From NCBI RefSeq assembly GCF_032062135.1, contig NC_092864.1, forward strand, positions 21,813,922 through 21,877,921: DNA of 64,000 nucleotides, given 5' to 3'. This stretch comes from Pyxicephalus adspersus (Eukaryota; Chordata; Amphibia; Anura; Pyxicephalidae). Made by a program: the position numbers and the translations under genes. Below are positions 11,801-24,269 of this stretch, piece after piece (positions within the stretch are counted from its first letter, which is position 1; every line of letters begins with the position of its first letter). Below the pieces are notes generated by a model. The model was not told the origin of the DNA and searched no databases. It was given only the letters and a program-made list of their open reading frames with translations.

Positions 11801-13270
11801 ATGTGTGCAACCAATACCAATGCCTATTAGTAAGGCTAAGATCAAAGTAACTTAGGCAATTTAAAGCTCTACAAAAGATATATATTTTCACTTACAAAGA
11901 GCTTGTCTTTGACAGTTCTGCTTTGCTAAACCAGAGACAAATGCAGTTTCAGGAAATACCACTAGGTATCACGCAAGTATAAACTAATAGCATTTTCAGG
12001 TCAAATAAAATGTTTCTGTGCTCAAGAATATATGTTACTTTTTAGACTAAGTAAGAGACTAAGTAAGATGGTGTCTGACAGATGACACAGCCATGTATAT
12101 AATAGTTCCGGTGCTGAGGTTCCTAAATGCCCCTGCTGCAGCCTCCCCCTCTGAGACTTGCTAAAAAGTTACAAAGACTAGTGACATCTTTTCAGCTTAG
12201 CCAAAGTCCCTCTAGAGATCAGCGATGGCTTTTCCTGTAAAGTAAATGCAGTTGCTGTTACAGTATATACATTTAGGAACTCTGTATGTTAACATTACCA
12301 CCCTACTAATCTCACATATTGACTTTGAATGAAACCTGTACTGAAAGAAACAACAGGCCTGCCATTGCTGACCCCCTTCTGAAAATGTAAATAGTTGGCT
12401 GTTAAACTGATGCAGTGGCTGTGAAACATTTCAAGTCACGAAACCAAGTATCTAGCAAGGAAAGTCAGTGGGAAGCCATAACTCATGATCTATCTGTTCC
12501 AGGTCAGGGATTTGGAAACTATGACAGCCATTGGGTCAGTATGATGGTTTGGCAACTGTCTTTTTCAGATAGACATATTCACCAATGATAGTCTACATAT
12601 TATTTCAGCAATTACATTTTTTTGCTATAAAAATGCAAAATTACATGTAGAATAAAAAACTATTACATTGGCAAAGAGTACAATGTTTTACCATATACCC
12701 ATTACAAGACCTAACTTGGGGGAAAAAAAATTCTACATCAACAGACAAAAGAGCTATTGAAACTTAGTAAGCAGTTCCTCTGTCAGTCATTCAGACAGCC
12801 CAGAGAATAGAAGGAGGCCAGTAGTTCTGTGGGTGACTGGTATGACATCCAGATATTCTCTGCACTGAAAGCAACTGAATGGCATATGATGTGCACAGTG
12901 CAGACAGCCCCCCGCTGTCCCATATACTGTATGCAAAGCAAACGTGGGTGACTGAGCTAAGTCACTCTTTATTGATGAAAGATACTAAGAAGCTTGCCTC
13001 ACCGCATGACCACCAATATCAGGAACTTCAGGGACAGCTCATTAGGCAAGTCATGCTGATTTATTGAAAGGAAACAACCAAAGGTGAAGTTACCCATAAA
13101 AACTAGTTGGATTTCTAAATATTCTAGATAACAGTAGACTTATGGTCTAAGGAAATCATAACATAGATTATGCAGCTTGTCAATAGAAATTCCATTATTT
13201 TTACTTTCCTTCAGCAGGGTGGTAACACATGCTACAATAACATAACTATGTTGTCATCATGTGTGGTTCC
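8870..13270. other. Non-coding DNA with one candidate conserved element
   Basis: No supported gene. Poly-T near 8908 and poly-A near 10377 are simple runs. The stretch 9600-9965 is unlike its flanks and is listed separately. Confidence 0.5.
9600..9965. promoter_or_regulatory. Candidate conserved non-coding element
   Basis: Repeat-free, balanced composition, with recognisable motif-like words (CTCATTAGCAGGC, CACAAAGGTTACAG, GGAAATTAAATTAACAG). Reading frames of 69-71 codons run here on both strands but have no family features. The enhancer idea is inference only. Confidence 0.22.
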
Positions 13271-13273
13271 AGA

Positions 13274-13427
13274 CCAGGAGTCATCTCCAGTCTTTGAGGG
13301 TCAGGATATGCACACATTTTTAGTAGTTCTTTTAATTGACAACAAAAATTCAGAAAATCAACTCTGTTTATACCAAACTCTGGCCTGTATGTATCCCTCA
13401 AAGTCTAGAGTTGAAGACAGATCAGGG
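13274..13427. mobile_element. hAT-type MITE remnant
   Basis: CCAGTCTTTGAGGGTCAGGA near the left is mirrored by GGCCTGTATGTATCCCTCAA and CTAGAGTTG on the right. This matches the better-preserved copy at 62268-62462. Confidence 0.5.
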
Positions 13428-13889
13428 TAATATATAAAGCAAAATGACAGAAGAGCGAAAGAGAGAGAGAGAAAGGTAAATTATTCTTCAGTTCAATATG
13501 GCAGCTTTAACTTATATGGCAGAGTTAACTTTAATAAGGATTCAGCTGCCCAGTTTCTGCCCCCTACCTACCAATGTCCATGGCCAAATAAAGCTACACC
13601 AGTCCAGTCCACCCTCCATAGATATGGATTTCTGCTATGTATACATCACCGACCTAGCCCAATCTCTTATGCCTGGTGCCTCGATCAACCTGATCTGATC
13701 CTGACCACGTTACTGCTTGACCTTTTTGGATACCACACTTGGCTTTATTAATTGTAGTTTCTATTCTTTGTGAACTTAAGTCTTTGGAGCATCTGTGTGC
13801 TGGGACAGAGCAACAAGCCAACTAAGGTTGACCAAAGGGCCTAAATATAGGCAAATTGAGTGGTGTTAGATTGGGGTTTTGGTGTATGG

Positions 13890-14215
13890 GCTGCATTGAC
13901 ACTGGACCAGAACCCTTAAATTGGAACCCCAGGTTCCATTCTTGGCCAGGACACTATCTTCATGGAGTTTGTATGTTCTCCTCATGTTTTCTATGTTTCT
14001 TCCAGACACTCTGGTTTCCTCCAACATAAAAAACATACTGATAGGCTAGTTGGCTTCCCCTGTATTATCCTTAGATTGTCATAATGACATATGACTATGG
14101 TAGGGACATTAGATCCTGAGCTCCTCTGATTATATTTAGTGACATGACTATGGTCTCCATAAGAAGCCTGGAAGATATCAGTGTTATATAAATGTATAAA
14201 TAATAAAGTAAATAT
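13890..14215 (+). mobile_element. tRNA-derived SINE (V-SINE-like), copy 1
   Basis: A B-box-like segment CCCAGGTTCCATTCTTGGCC is followed by the conserved body GGAGTTTGTATGTTCTCCTC, TCTGGTTTCCTCC and AAAAACATACTGATAGG. The tail is ATATAAATGTATAAATAATAAA. I recognise this body from vertebrate V-SINE-type elements. Confidence 0.65.
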
Positions 14216-14219
14216 AGTA

Positions 14220-16570
14220 TAGTGAGTAGTTCAGCAACATTTTTTTTTTCTTTTGAAAATATATCTGAAGTATATCTAAAACACTTTGGTAAAAATCATG
14301 GAGGTAAACATATATTATTAACTGTTTTTAATAATATAAATATTGGTTGGGGTTTTTCGTAGCGTGAGCTCATTTCTAGCTGGCACCAGTGAAGGTTGGT
14401 TCATCTGTTTGAATGATAGCGAGAGACTTACTTAAATTTACTGATAAATAACACAACATGGAAAAAAACAGCTCTGACAAAAGGCACATAAGTGAAGTGG
14501 AAAAGAATAAAGCTGTGTGCCTGAGGGGTAATGAAAAAGTAAATAGTATGCTCAGGGGAACATTCTCTACAAAAAGATATAAATACTATAATTGCAAAGC
14601 TGCATAAAGTGCGCTTACAAAATAAATGGAACTTTTATATATGGTTTGGATATTGAAAAAACGGATATATACAAAAAAAATCATTTTGCCAAAAAGATCA
14701 AGAGTTTACAAAACTGAAAACAGGGAATGGCAAATAAAGGAGACGTTGATGAACCAGTATTACGCCTTTATTGGCAAAAGTATGCTTATGTAGGGACTGT
14801 AAGGAGCATTCACCTTCCCATTGGTGATATTGGGGAAATAAGCATCCCTCCGTCCCTTCATAGCTCAACACCTGGCTCCTAAACTGCCAAAAAATCAACC
14901 ATGCACAGTGTTATGTAACTGAGTTTCATCCAGCAAGTCAAATTTATTGCAGAAGAAGAATATTTTGCAGTCATGAAATGTCCCTATCGTAAAGTACACC
15001 TGTTGCTCCCTGAGAATTACTGTGGATTGGTAGACCATGTTGGATCCATGAGACTTAGACCATTACATTGAGCAGCAGTCCATTCTCAAGCATAACAGTC
15101 ATTTTAACTTTTACTATAGCACAATATTACAAAATATAATAATAATACAAAATATCACAAAAAAATTCAGCTGCATTCAATACTATTTAGGCAGCATGAA
15201 AAAACTTTATTTGGGTTTTATGAAAAAATATCACAGTTGGGAGGCCACGGATGGTTCACATTAGGCCACCTGCGTACTTCCCCCACCTCTACAAGCCTAA
15301 TTTCAAGTTCCCAAAAATGTCTGTCAACATTTTTTTCCAAATGATTGCAGATAAGCATACTTGTTGAATGAAAACAAATTAAAGAATGCTAACAGAGGGT
15401 GTTGTTATATATTTTAATTGTTTGTTACCATAAAAATATATATATATATGTATTGTTTGTGTGTTTTACAAGGCAGTGTCCTGCCCTCTTTGTAAACTGA
15501 TATTGAGTTGTTGGTGTGATAAGGAGAGATGTCGTTTGTGAGCCAATCAATAAGTGAAATATTTCAAACCGATCTGTCCTGCCGGAATGTGATGAACAGA
15601 GCGTCAAGCCATTGATTTTCAGTTAAAGGGTTTGTCATGAATCATGAAAGGTTTTTAGTCCTCATTTGAACCAAGGGCTGTAGCCTGTTGAATCCCAGTG
15701 CACTGGTCTCTTTGAGCCGCTACTGCAGGAATATCAGCGATCTCAAGTGGCAAGGTATACACATGTTAGTGATGGACTCCTCTGGGCTGCAAGCTCGAAG
15801 ATAACTTTGATGGTTCATTGTTACTTTGTGTTTGTGATTCCTGAGAGCCGTGGTCAGGGCCTCTGATCTTTCCTAACTGTTCCACAAAATCTCACACGTA
15901 ATACGTCAGAGCAAATAGAAGTTAAAAGGAAGAGCAATCTTGAGAATGAATATCAAGCTTTAGAACTTTCCCCACAGACAAACAGATAATTCAGTTGACA
16001 TTGACAATGACCGTTCTATAAGAAGGACAAGTGTTTTCATTTAAAATATGTGTTATTCATTTTGATGTATTCATTACACACACTTTTACGTATATTCATT
16101 TCTAGTATGATTTATATGGATATGACAGATATTTTACATGCTTGTTCCACTATGACTTTATAATTGCAATTATTTTTTAATAAAATAAAAATGGAATTCT
16201 CGTTGAATACTGAAATAAACTCAACTACAAATTAGGCAATTCCACAAGGATTCTAGGACATCAATACATATTGGTAGAGTTATTCATGGAAAAGAGATTA
16301 CAAACATGTAGTAAGAATTTTGTTTGAAAATACAACCTTGGGCTTATCAAGACATGAGTTTATCTAGGTATATAAAGGTATGCAGTGATGCCAATCAGTG
16401 TTTTCTCTATCAAATTCTTCATTCTTGAAAGGCAAAATTGCCTTGGCATTAACCAGTTGAATCACATTTGTCACCCGATATCCTAATGTCTTCTTCTTCA
16501 GCAGAGAATCCAGTTCTTATCAAGGTTTGAGTTACTATGTTTATAGCCATGATAACTTTTATACATTTTA
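14220..16570. other. Non-coding DNA, simple repeats only
   Basis: Contains a TATATATATA run near 15437 and AT-rich unique DNA. No gene features seen. Short ORFs are below what chance gives. Confidence 0.5.
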
Positions 16571-16576
16571 CACATG

Positions 16577-16726
16577 GGGCCTGATTTATTAAAGCTTTCC
16601 GAGACTATAGAAGATAAAATATCATGGTTGAACCTGGATGTTCCATTAAACCCATAAACATCCATTCCAGGTTTACCCATGATAGTCTATCTTCTCCAGT
16701 CTTGGAGAGCTTTATTAATTCTGGCT
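16577..16726. mobile_element. TTTATTAAAGCTCTCC foldback MITE, copy 2
   Basis: GGGCCTGATTTATTAAAGCT on the left and CTTGGAGAGCTTTATTAATT on the right, with mirrored inner text (GAACCTGGATGTTCC, CCATTCCAGGTTTACC). Shorter than the other copies because the centre is deleted. Confidence 0.75.
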
Positions 16727-16729
16727 TTT

Positions 16730-18678
16730 TATCTCTGATTTGCCAATAATTCTTTAAAAGACTAGGAATTCCATCATCTATGACATGACATAGGACAAAA
16801 AGAATGTAACCTCCTGCACTGGCATCTCTATAACTTAGATGTACTCAAAATTTATAAACACACCCATAGTCTTGATAGATTCAAAAACTCTATTTCTTGC
16901 CCAAGGCATCCCAAGAAAGCAAGAGACTCAACTGTGTGATGCCCTCAATACTACCTTCATCAATGATTCTACCAAATCAACATCATACCAGCCAGACAAC
17001 TAGTAATTTTAGCAATAGCAACCTACAATTTTACCTCTAGACAGGTCTTCTTTAAACACCCTAAATGCAGAGAAACAATAATTATATTTCATAGTAATGG
17101 GGAGTTCTTTAAAACAGACTCCCAATTAGCTTTAGCTTCATTTGTTTGAATGTAGCAACAATACAATTACTAAGAGATTATCACAAATGGGAAAGACTTG
17201 TAACATCTGTCAGGTTTTGACTGTTGACTATTACCACCAAATTGTCCAAAATGACACCAACAGATAAGGTAAGGGGAAGTCTTTATTAGGAATATTGAGT
17301 TCATGGTAAATTGTCCAAGAGGTGGGTTACTGTCACTTTGGAGAAATATCTTTCCACTTTCTATTGTGTCACTGAGAAACCCCCACGACATTTATATAGA
17401 AATTAAAAGAAGAAGGGGCAGTATTAGAACACTAGGCGGTAACCAGGCTCTAATTCTGAATTCACATGCAGAGACCTGGGAGCAGAGCAGGAAAGTGTGG
17501 TTTCAGAACATCAGATGACACCCAAAACTTCATTTAGCCATAGATATACGGTTTCCGGGTTTTCCCTGTCAAATTTTGCCACATGTATCATTTTTCAGTA
17601 CACCATCTTCCTTGTACATTGTGATTTTCTTGATATGACTATAAATCAAAACAGAAAAAAAACTACATATATGCAGCGTGACAGCAATTGTTGGTCTCAA
17701 ACAAACCATATTGTTATCGTTATTATTCCTTTATTCAGTGCCAAGTTGAGAAAATATGAAATATTTGCAGAATGCAGTATAGTGAGACCTTGAGCTACAG
17801 TCTAATAGCAGTTTCAGTTTTAATGTGGATTTGACTCGCAGGCAATACAATAGATGTCTATTCAGAACAATATGCCATCATCCTGCTTTATCGGCACAAT
17901 GGAAACTGTATGAAGGGAGAGAAACTGCAATTCATCAGCAAACACAACTTGCTGCTAAGGAACGGGGCATTTATCTTAGTTCAGTTGTGGAAATTCTTAG
18001 CAGACAGAGCTCAGAGGCAGATTGTTGATGTATTGGAGGTGGTAAACATTATGTACCCTATGACTTAAAATATAAAAAATCATTTGTGATATATAATATA
18101 TTGATTTTATCCTATAAAATGGCATTTGGATTGATTCACATAATGGTTGCATGATTTGTAGAAAGCTTCAGCAACAACCTAGATATCAGGCTTACATAAA
18201 GCAAAAGTTCCAAATGTGAAGGTTTATAAAGGATCTTATTGATTGCTTTGCAATAGATAGCATGTGGGAATGGGAATCTGGACAAACTGGGAATATCGCT
18301 GTCTGTGCTGCCACCAGCAGAGAAGGTTGTCACTCTAGCAGATTTCTACCAACAGCCTTTGTATGTGCAGTGCCCTCCCATGTAAATTCTTCTGATGTTG
18401 GCAGTGGCATACTGGGGAAAGTCTGGGGTTTTAAAGGGAGAAATTCTTCTGTAGTATGAATGGCAAAACATCAGTGTAGGTGGAAATTTATACTTCTAAC
18501 CAAAAGTGGTGTCACTGATTGAATGCTGCTCTGAGCTTCTTTGGCTACAAGTTCAAAAGTCAAAATAAAAAATGCACAGAACAATATTCAAGATTTTATG
18601 CACCATTCTAGAATACTTAAAGACCATGGATATTTTTAGATATTTTTACATTTCTTAATGTTCCTTTGATTTTTCTAA

Positions 18679-18680
<2 letters not shown>
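16730..18680. other. Non-coding DNA, nothing recognised
   Basis: Several 65-98-codon frames are present on both strands, but none has a domain, signal peptide or splice context that supports a gene. Confidence 0.45.

Positions 18681-18681
<1 letters not shown>

Positions 18682-18716
<35 letters not shown>
18682..18716. repeat. (TA)17 microsatellite
   Basis: A perfect TA run of 35 bases. Confidence 0.97.
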
Positions 18717-18719
<3 letters not shown>

Positions 18720-18794
18720 ATTCAATTTTCTAAATGAAATAGAACCTTAAACAATCATATGTACTGTAAAATGTATATCAGGCAATCCAGTTTA

Positions 18795-19082
18795 GATATT
18801 TTACCCTTACCTTCTTTCCAGTTTTGTAGTTTCCTCCCTCCCTTGTCCCTGTCTTCCCTTTTTTATTTGCCCATTCTATCTTTTCTTTCGTCTTCTTTCT
18901 TTCCTTTCACTCTCCTTTATTCCTTCTTACTACCTTTCCTCCTTTTCTCCATCTTTCACTTTTTTTCCACCATTTTTTCCCTTCCTTTTCTCCTGTTTCT
19001 TTCACCTCTCCCTCCATCCTTTCTCCCCCTTCTTTTCTCTCCTTTCCATCCATTCCCCATGATCATTTCACATTTCTCCCAT
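18795..19082. repeat. Polypyrimidine (CTTT/CCTT) tract
   Basis: Almost pure C/T on the plus strand, with CCTTT, CTTTC and TCCCT words. The 108-codon frame across it (Ser/Phe/Leu/Pro only) is a composition artefact. Confidence 0.85.
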
Positions 19083-19924
19083 TAATAAGTAACAGATACC
19101 TATCAGATATTGATCACAGTCATCATTCGGTGATTAGCTGTATACTTGATTGGTGTATGTAATCATACAATACAATGATCAATGTATACAATGCATACCT
19201 AGTTAATAAACATAGGAGTATATCTAGTAATAATCTCTCATCTCCATCCCCTTGTTCTTTTTATCTTCATCCTCCAGTCCAAGATTGTGTTCATGTAACA
19301 AATCTCCCCACATCCAGCCATTCTTCTGCTTCCAGCCCCCTATTCTCCGATTCTCAGTGCTCAGTATATGGAGACTTCAATGAATGGGCTCTCCTTCCTC
19401 TTAATGCATTATTCTGGTTTACAATACATTTTGAAATACATTTGCATTTTCTTGAGTTCATTGCCAAAATGATATTATGTCTTCTTTTATGTGTTTTTTT
19501 AAATCTTCTTGAATTTCTTCTTTCTCTGTTGGTAACTTTTCTTTTTTTTTTTTTTTTAAATGTTCCATTTTCGGGCTGACAATGGGCACACTTTATCAGC
19601 CACAATGGTAGCAAATATTAGAGATTTATAAAGGTATTTGCATCCACACAGCAACACAATTACACATGTAAGTATTTCCCGGATACAGGGACATAACACA
19701 ACTCTATAAATTGCCAGTTAGTTATGGAATATTGCCGCTTTTATACACCGATACAGTCAGCTCAATTCCTACAAAAGATGTCTTCATAACTGCAGACATA
19801 CAGTGTATAGGAATATAATATTGAAACATACTGCAGAGGCACAGGTATAAAGAACTCAGAAATGCAGAATGACTAAATTGTATTTTCAGTGAGCACATAC
19901 TACCTGCACATTTCCTAGAAATAA

Positions 19925-20325
19925 GTATTACAGATGACCTCCAGCCTTACTGTCAGTCTTGCAGTTGTAGCAGCTTCTTTTCTGTATTGAAATTTCTTAC
20001 TCTAAGCTTATCACAATGCATTAGAAGCTGCAGCAAATAAGATAGAGCCCGCCTCATTTCCTGGTTGGACAACGCCCATCCTCGTCTAGCCTCTCCTTCC
20101 CCAGTCTATGGCTCCACCTTTCAATCATGGGCGTACGGCATCAAATACATTAACCAATGCAGTCTATGTACAGCCCCATGATCTTCCTGCATTGAAAAGA
20201 GAAGCAAACAGACCCAGTAGTGACATCACATGGTCTATAGAAAGGTATGTAATAAAATGTTATTAGCCTGGTAATTTAGTGGGGGGGGGCAAATTATAAT
20301 CAGATTAAACATCCGCTTTCACTCC
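19925..20325. repeat. Old interspersed repeat, shared with 48560-49180
   Basis: Blocks in common with the 48.6-kb copy: CATTAGAAGCTGCA-CAAAT, AAGTATGTAATGAAA-like GGTATGTAATAAAATG, and AATCAGATTAAAC against AAGCAGATTAAAC, in the same order. The family is unknown to me. A run of ten G lies near 20281. Confidence 0.4.
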
Positions 20326-20424
20326 AGACAATAGCTCAATATATATACATATAAAGGAGAAGCTTTACCTGCCAAAGGATTGCATTTATGTATAGGCAGT
20401 CCTAAGATTTACACAGTTCTGCCA

Positions 20425-20645
20425 TATAGCACTGGCCTATCTGGCAGGACTGAAAATTTTATTTTCCCTGCAGCAATTAAGTAACACTTTCAGGTCTAGT
20501 CCCTCATCCATCTTTTCCTGGACAGTGAAAGACAAAGCAGCACACAATAAGTGCACATGATCACTGAGTGGCTGTTTGTGCTGCTTCTTCATCTCTCTTC
20601 TCCATCTGGTGCTAAAAGAGGCTGATACCAAACCAAGGTACTCAC
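20425..20645. repeat. Old interspersed repeat, shared with 57735-57990
   Basis: CTGCAGCAATTAAG, TTTCAGGTC, CCTCATCC and AGAGGCTGATACCAAACC have counterparts in the same order in the 57.7-kb copy (CTGCTGCAGTTAAA, TTTTTAGGTC, CCTCCTC, GGAGGCCGATACCAAG). Confidence 0.4.
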
Positions 20646-21063
20646 ATTGATTGCATTAAAAATGCATGTAACAATGTATTACAAAATATAGGGATGTGTT
20701 AATTTGTGTTTGTTTTATCCATCTGGAGTTCAGATTTATTGTATTTTTAGTTTTATATGTTTTTATATGCTTGCTGTATCGTGTGTTTTTTGTGTTTTTT
20801 TCTTGCTGCAGCCAATCACTTTGCTTGAAATACTAACATTCATAGAAGATTTTATTATACTTCAAGCCTTTTCCAGCACATTTAAAAAGCAGCTAACTGG
20901 TGTACCGGAAAAATGATGAAGTGATCTTTTTTAGATAAAAGTGGCATATTTTGTAAGAAGAGGCAAACATTTGCTGAACCACAACAAATATTCAGAAGGA
21001 GAGGAGGAAGGTGCATTACTTTGAAATTTAAAATCTGAACATTTCAAGAAGGGAAGAGTTCAC

Positions 21064-21330
21064 ATGTCTGCCCACATAAATATATATATATTTGCCCAAA
21101 GGGGCTGAGGATCCCACAAGAAGTTCCTTGCATTGTACACTGTACTGTTTTCTGCTTCAGTAATGGTGAAGAACTTGCTGGACTCTACATAAACAACAAT
21201 AAAGGTTCCCATTATAGAGATAAAGCCCACAACAAGAGAAGTTTTGGGGTGTTTGTCAACGATATGGCTAACTACGCCCCAGGAGCCCATTTTAACCACT
21301 AGAAGTCTGAAAACTTTCAACAGCATTTGC
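21064..21330 (-). pseudogene. Possible coding fragment with one membrane segment (unidentified)
   Basis: An open minus-strand frame of about 88 codons ends at TGA near 21060. It reads like protein: a basic start (KVFRLLVVKMGSW), a hydrophobic span TSLVVGFISIMGTFIVVYV and a polar tail with an NST sequon. The upstream part of the same frame is SINE and should be ignored. I do not recognise the family. No clear donor or acceptor flanks it, so an old pseudogene fragment or chance are both open. Confidence 0.2.
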
Positions 21331-21339
21331 AGGCATTCA

Positions 21340-21560
21340 ATGGGTGGCATGGTAGTCCTGTGGCTAACACCCAGGTCTTGCAGCACTAGGGTCCCAGGTC
21401 TGAATCTTGCCAAGGGCCCTACCTTCATGAGTTTGTTCTCCTCATGTTTGCTGATACCAAAAACATACTAGTACAATGGTGTTGTTACACTGAAACTGGC
21501 CTTAGACTATGATATCGACATTAGATTGTGAGTCCATCTGAGGGTTGTTTCCAATCCATA
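21340..21560 (+). mobile_element. tRNA-derived SINE (V-SINE-like), copy 2
   Basis: Head with A-box-like GTGGCTAACACCCAGG and B-box-like GGTCTGAATCTTGCC, then GAGTTTGTTCTCCTCATGTT, AAAAACATACTAG and GATATCGACATTAGATTGTG. It is shortened in the middle relative to the 13.9-kb copy. Confidence 0.65.
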
Positions 21561-21597
21561 GTAAACCCCACTGTTCTGATAACGAAGGCAGTTGGAA

Positions 21598-22028
21598 ACT
21601 AAAGGTGCGTACACACTTCCAATTTTTATCGTTCAAAACGAACGACGAACGATCGATTGGGCAAAAAACGTTCGTAAAAAAAGTAACCAACGACGCCGAC
21701 GAACGAGGAAAGTCGTTGGAAACGAACGACCGGACCGGCGGATCGGATTGGACGACGATCGTTGAACATTGTTCGTGTGTACGATCGTTCGTTGATCGTC
21801 CATGNTCTGAGCATGCGTAATGAACGAACGTTCGTTCACTTTCCTGTCGTGCACATAGTTCCTCCGTCGCTCAAACGATCGTATCTATTGTGTGTACAAT
21901 ATCTACGAACGATCGTGTCGTTATCTCTATGTGCTGGATTGGTGCTATACGATCGTTCGTAGATATCGTGCAGGATCGTTCGTCGTTCGTTTTCCAACGA
22001 TAATAACTGGAAGTGTGTACGTAGCTTA
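21598..22028. mobile_element. CpG-dense palindromic MITE with GTACACACTTCC ends
   Basis: The left end GGTGCGTACACACTTCCA is the inverted match of TGGAAGTGTGTACGTAGC at the right. The pairing continues inward (ATCGTT-AAAACGAACGACGAACGAT on both arms). The interior is full of CGAACGATCGTTCG palindromes and retains a very high CpG density. One base is unresolved (21805). No gene: the many overlapping frames on both strands are mirror artefacts. The class is uncertain; a TTAA-like flank (AGCTTAAGG) hints at Kolobok or piggyBac. Confidence 0.75.
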
Positions 22029-22262
22029 AGGCAGCAGATTGTGGATTGGTTGAACAAAGTGCTTTTGGCTGCATGGTTGCCTTTGTAAAAACCACACTAC
22101 AACCACAGCCACAATCATGTGCAAATGTATTAAAAATTGTGCAGTGCCATTCCAGACACCTATGCACCTGGGAGAAGAAGACTGTGCAGTTTTCCATTGC
22201 AGCTATGAAAAGGACCTTAGTTGGATGTCCATTACTAGACGTCCATGTCTATGCCTTAGTTG

Positions 22263-22411
22263 TATGTAGAACATGGAGTAATATGTCTGTTATAAAAACA
22301 GAAGATAATACCTGGATGACTGGAAGTTTGTGGTTATGTAGAACACTGAGTAATATGTCTCTGTTATAAAAACAGGAGATAATAATACCAAGACTGGAAG
22401 TCTGTAGTTTG
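22263..22411 (+). repeat. Two-copy tandem duplication, about 72 bp
   Basis: TATGTAGAACA..GAGTAATATGTCTGTTATAAAAACAG...GACTGGAAGT occurs at 22263 and again at 22335 with few changes. Confidence 0.8.
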
Positions 22412-22429
22412 TGTGGCAGACTGCCCCCA

Positions 22430-24075
22430 ACCAAAAACTGCACTGCAACTAATCACCTGAACAAATATGGATCTCAACTGCTCCGATTGAATGATAACCA
22501 GGACTTTGGGGCATTTGAGGTCTGGTGGACAGTGGCCAAACCACCCATTTGACCAAAGCCCCCCAAATCAGAGCTACAGGAACATTGATGGTTCCTCTGT
22601 CACATACCTTCCAAAAATCTACATTTTATCCATTAGAAGTAGAAGACTATTCATGGACATTTTCAGAAATTTGGTAGAAAATCAATAAGAGAAATATTTT
22701 GGAGGAACAAATGGCAAATCAATAAATCAAAACAATGTAGTGAGTTCAACAGCGTAAACCTTTACGGGCCCAAAAATAAGTGGTGTGATCGGAGCAATAT
22801 AATATTATGTTCAGTGTTATATTTTCTTTTTTAGAAGCGATGGAAATAAGCAGCATGATAGCTGGATAGTGTAAGGGTCAGAAGAAGAAAAAAAAATAAC
22901 AAGTGCTTTGATAAGATGAAAGTCAGCCCATCTTTAGATGTTACTGTGACAAAGGTGTTTTACTCTCACAGTCTTTCATTCATGTTCCATTAGGGAAGTA
23001 GGTTCATCTGACTGCAGCAAGAGAAGTGAGAGTCTGTGGTTGCTGGGGGATAGGTGGGTATCTCCAGCTGGAAGATCTCACCTTTTAAGTCCTTCAAAGA
23101 GATAGGAAGGTAGAGAGGGACTTAAACAACCACCAAGGTGGGCTGAATATTGAAGAATCGTTTCAAAGCATCTTAAATTTTAAAACTAAAATCCAGGTAA
23201 CAAGCTGCATACTCAAGACTGCTATGCTTCCAAGAGCAACAAACATTTGCATGCCTTGCATTTGTGGTAATAGTGCAGTTCATCATTTAGAGGAGGAAGC
23301 AATTGGATAACTAAAAACAAGATGTCACCTCCAGGAACCATGGTGCAACTCCAGTGCAAATCGCAATGCAAGCACAACCAGGTGCAAATGAAAAAAACTA
23401 TTCCCACCCATTTCCATTTGGTTGAATGGAAGAGGTTTGGAGCATGGCTAAGCATGCAGTTAAAAAACACTTACAGGCCCCATCCCCTGCAAGAAGAAGC
23501 ACACTTTTTTTATCACTTTTTCTTGCTATTAGCATGCTTCATGCAGTGCAGCGCAACAAGTTCACAACTGGACTTGTCCTTCCTCCATGAAGCTTCTCCT
23601 GGCTGTGGCTTGGTAAAACAAGGAAGGTATTTGGGATAAACCTATGTGGTCATTTACCTCAATTCTACACCCCCTATACAAAACCATTGCAAGTGTTTGT
23701 TGGCTGTTTGGCTTTGTTGGCTGCCAATGGCTGTATGTCCAAATCAAATAAAACACACGTGTGTTAAAAAAACACACACACAACATGTATCTGTACTTGT
23801 AAAACACTTTACATTGTCATCCTCAAATCTATTCCTCATCAAGACCTCCCAGGGTTGCTGCTGAATTATTTAACACCATTGAATTAAATATAGTAACAAC
23901 AAATGGTAATAATGTTTTATTCTAATAGCTGGCACTCATGTATATATAGATGTTGTGATGGGATCAGCATATTCATTTTGAGGATAAGGTAAGAAATTCC
24001 TGATAATATACTGTTTGTGCATTCAAGTGGATGTGTCAATGGCAGAAATTGAAGGTGAATCAGTGAAGGAATTTA
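22430..24075. other. Non-coding DNA, nothing recognised
   Basis: Frames of 60-105 codons occur on both strands near 23220-23860 without domains. A short CA-rich run lies near 23770. Confidence 0.4.
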
Positions 24076-24080
24076 GGTTG

Positions 24081-24266
24081 TTCACCCACCAAGGTGAATT
24101 ATCAGACTACAATGGATATGTCACTTTAGTAAATGTGGTGAGTGTTCGTTTTGCACAGAAAATCCAATCAGATGAAAGAAATCTAAAAAAATAGTCTTTG
24201 CACATTATTGGGTAGCTGACGTCAGCAGAGCTTTGTCTCATTTATTATTCACTTTGCTATGTGAAC
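24081..24266. mobile_element. GTGAATTA-type foldback MITE, copy 2
   Basis: Left end CCAAGGTGAATTATCAGACT, right end TTATTCACTTTGCTATGTGA, inverted relative to each other, with related interior (AAATCCAATCAGATG, TTATTGGGTAGC). Confidence 0.5.
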
Positions 24267-24269
24267 AGT

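Noticed and set aside
18759..19085. 108-codon Ser/Phe/Leu frame
   Set aside because: Product of a polypyrimidine tract.
21545..22197. Overlapping frames with Arg/Ser/Val repeats
   Set aside because: They come from the CGAACGATCGTTCG palindromes of a MITE and are mirrored on both strands.
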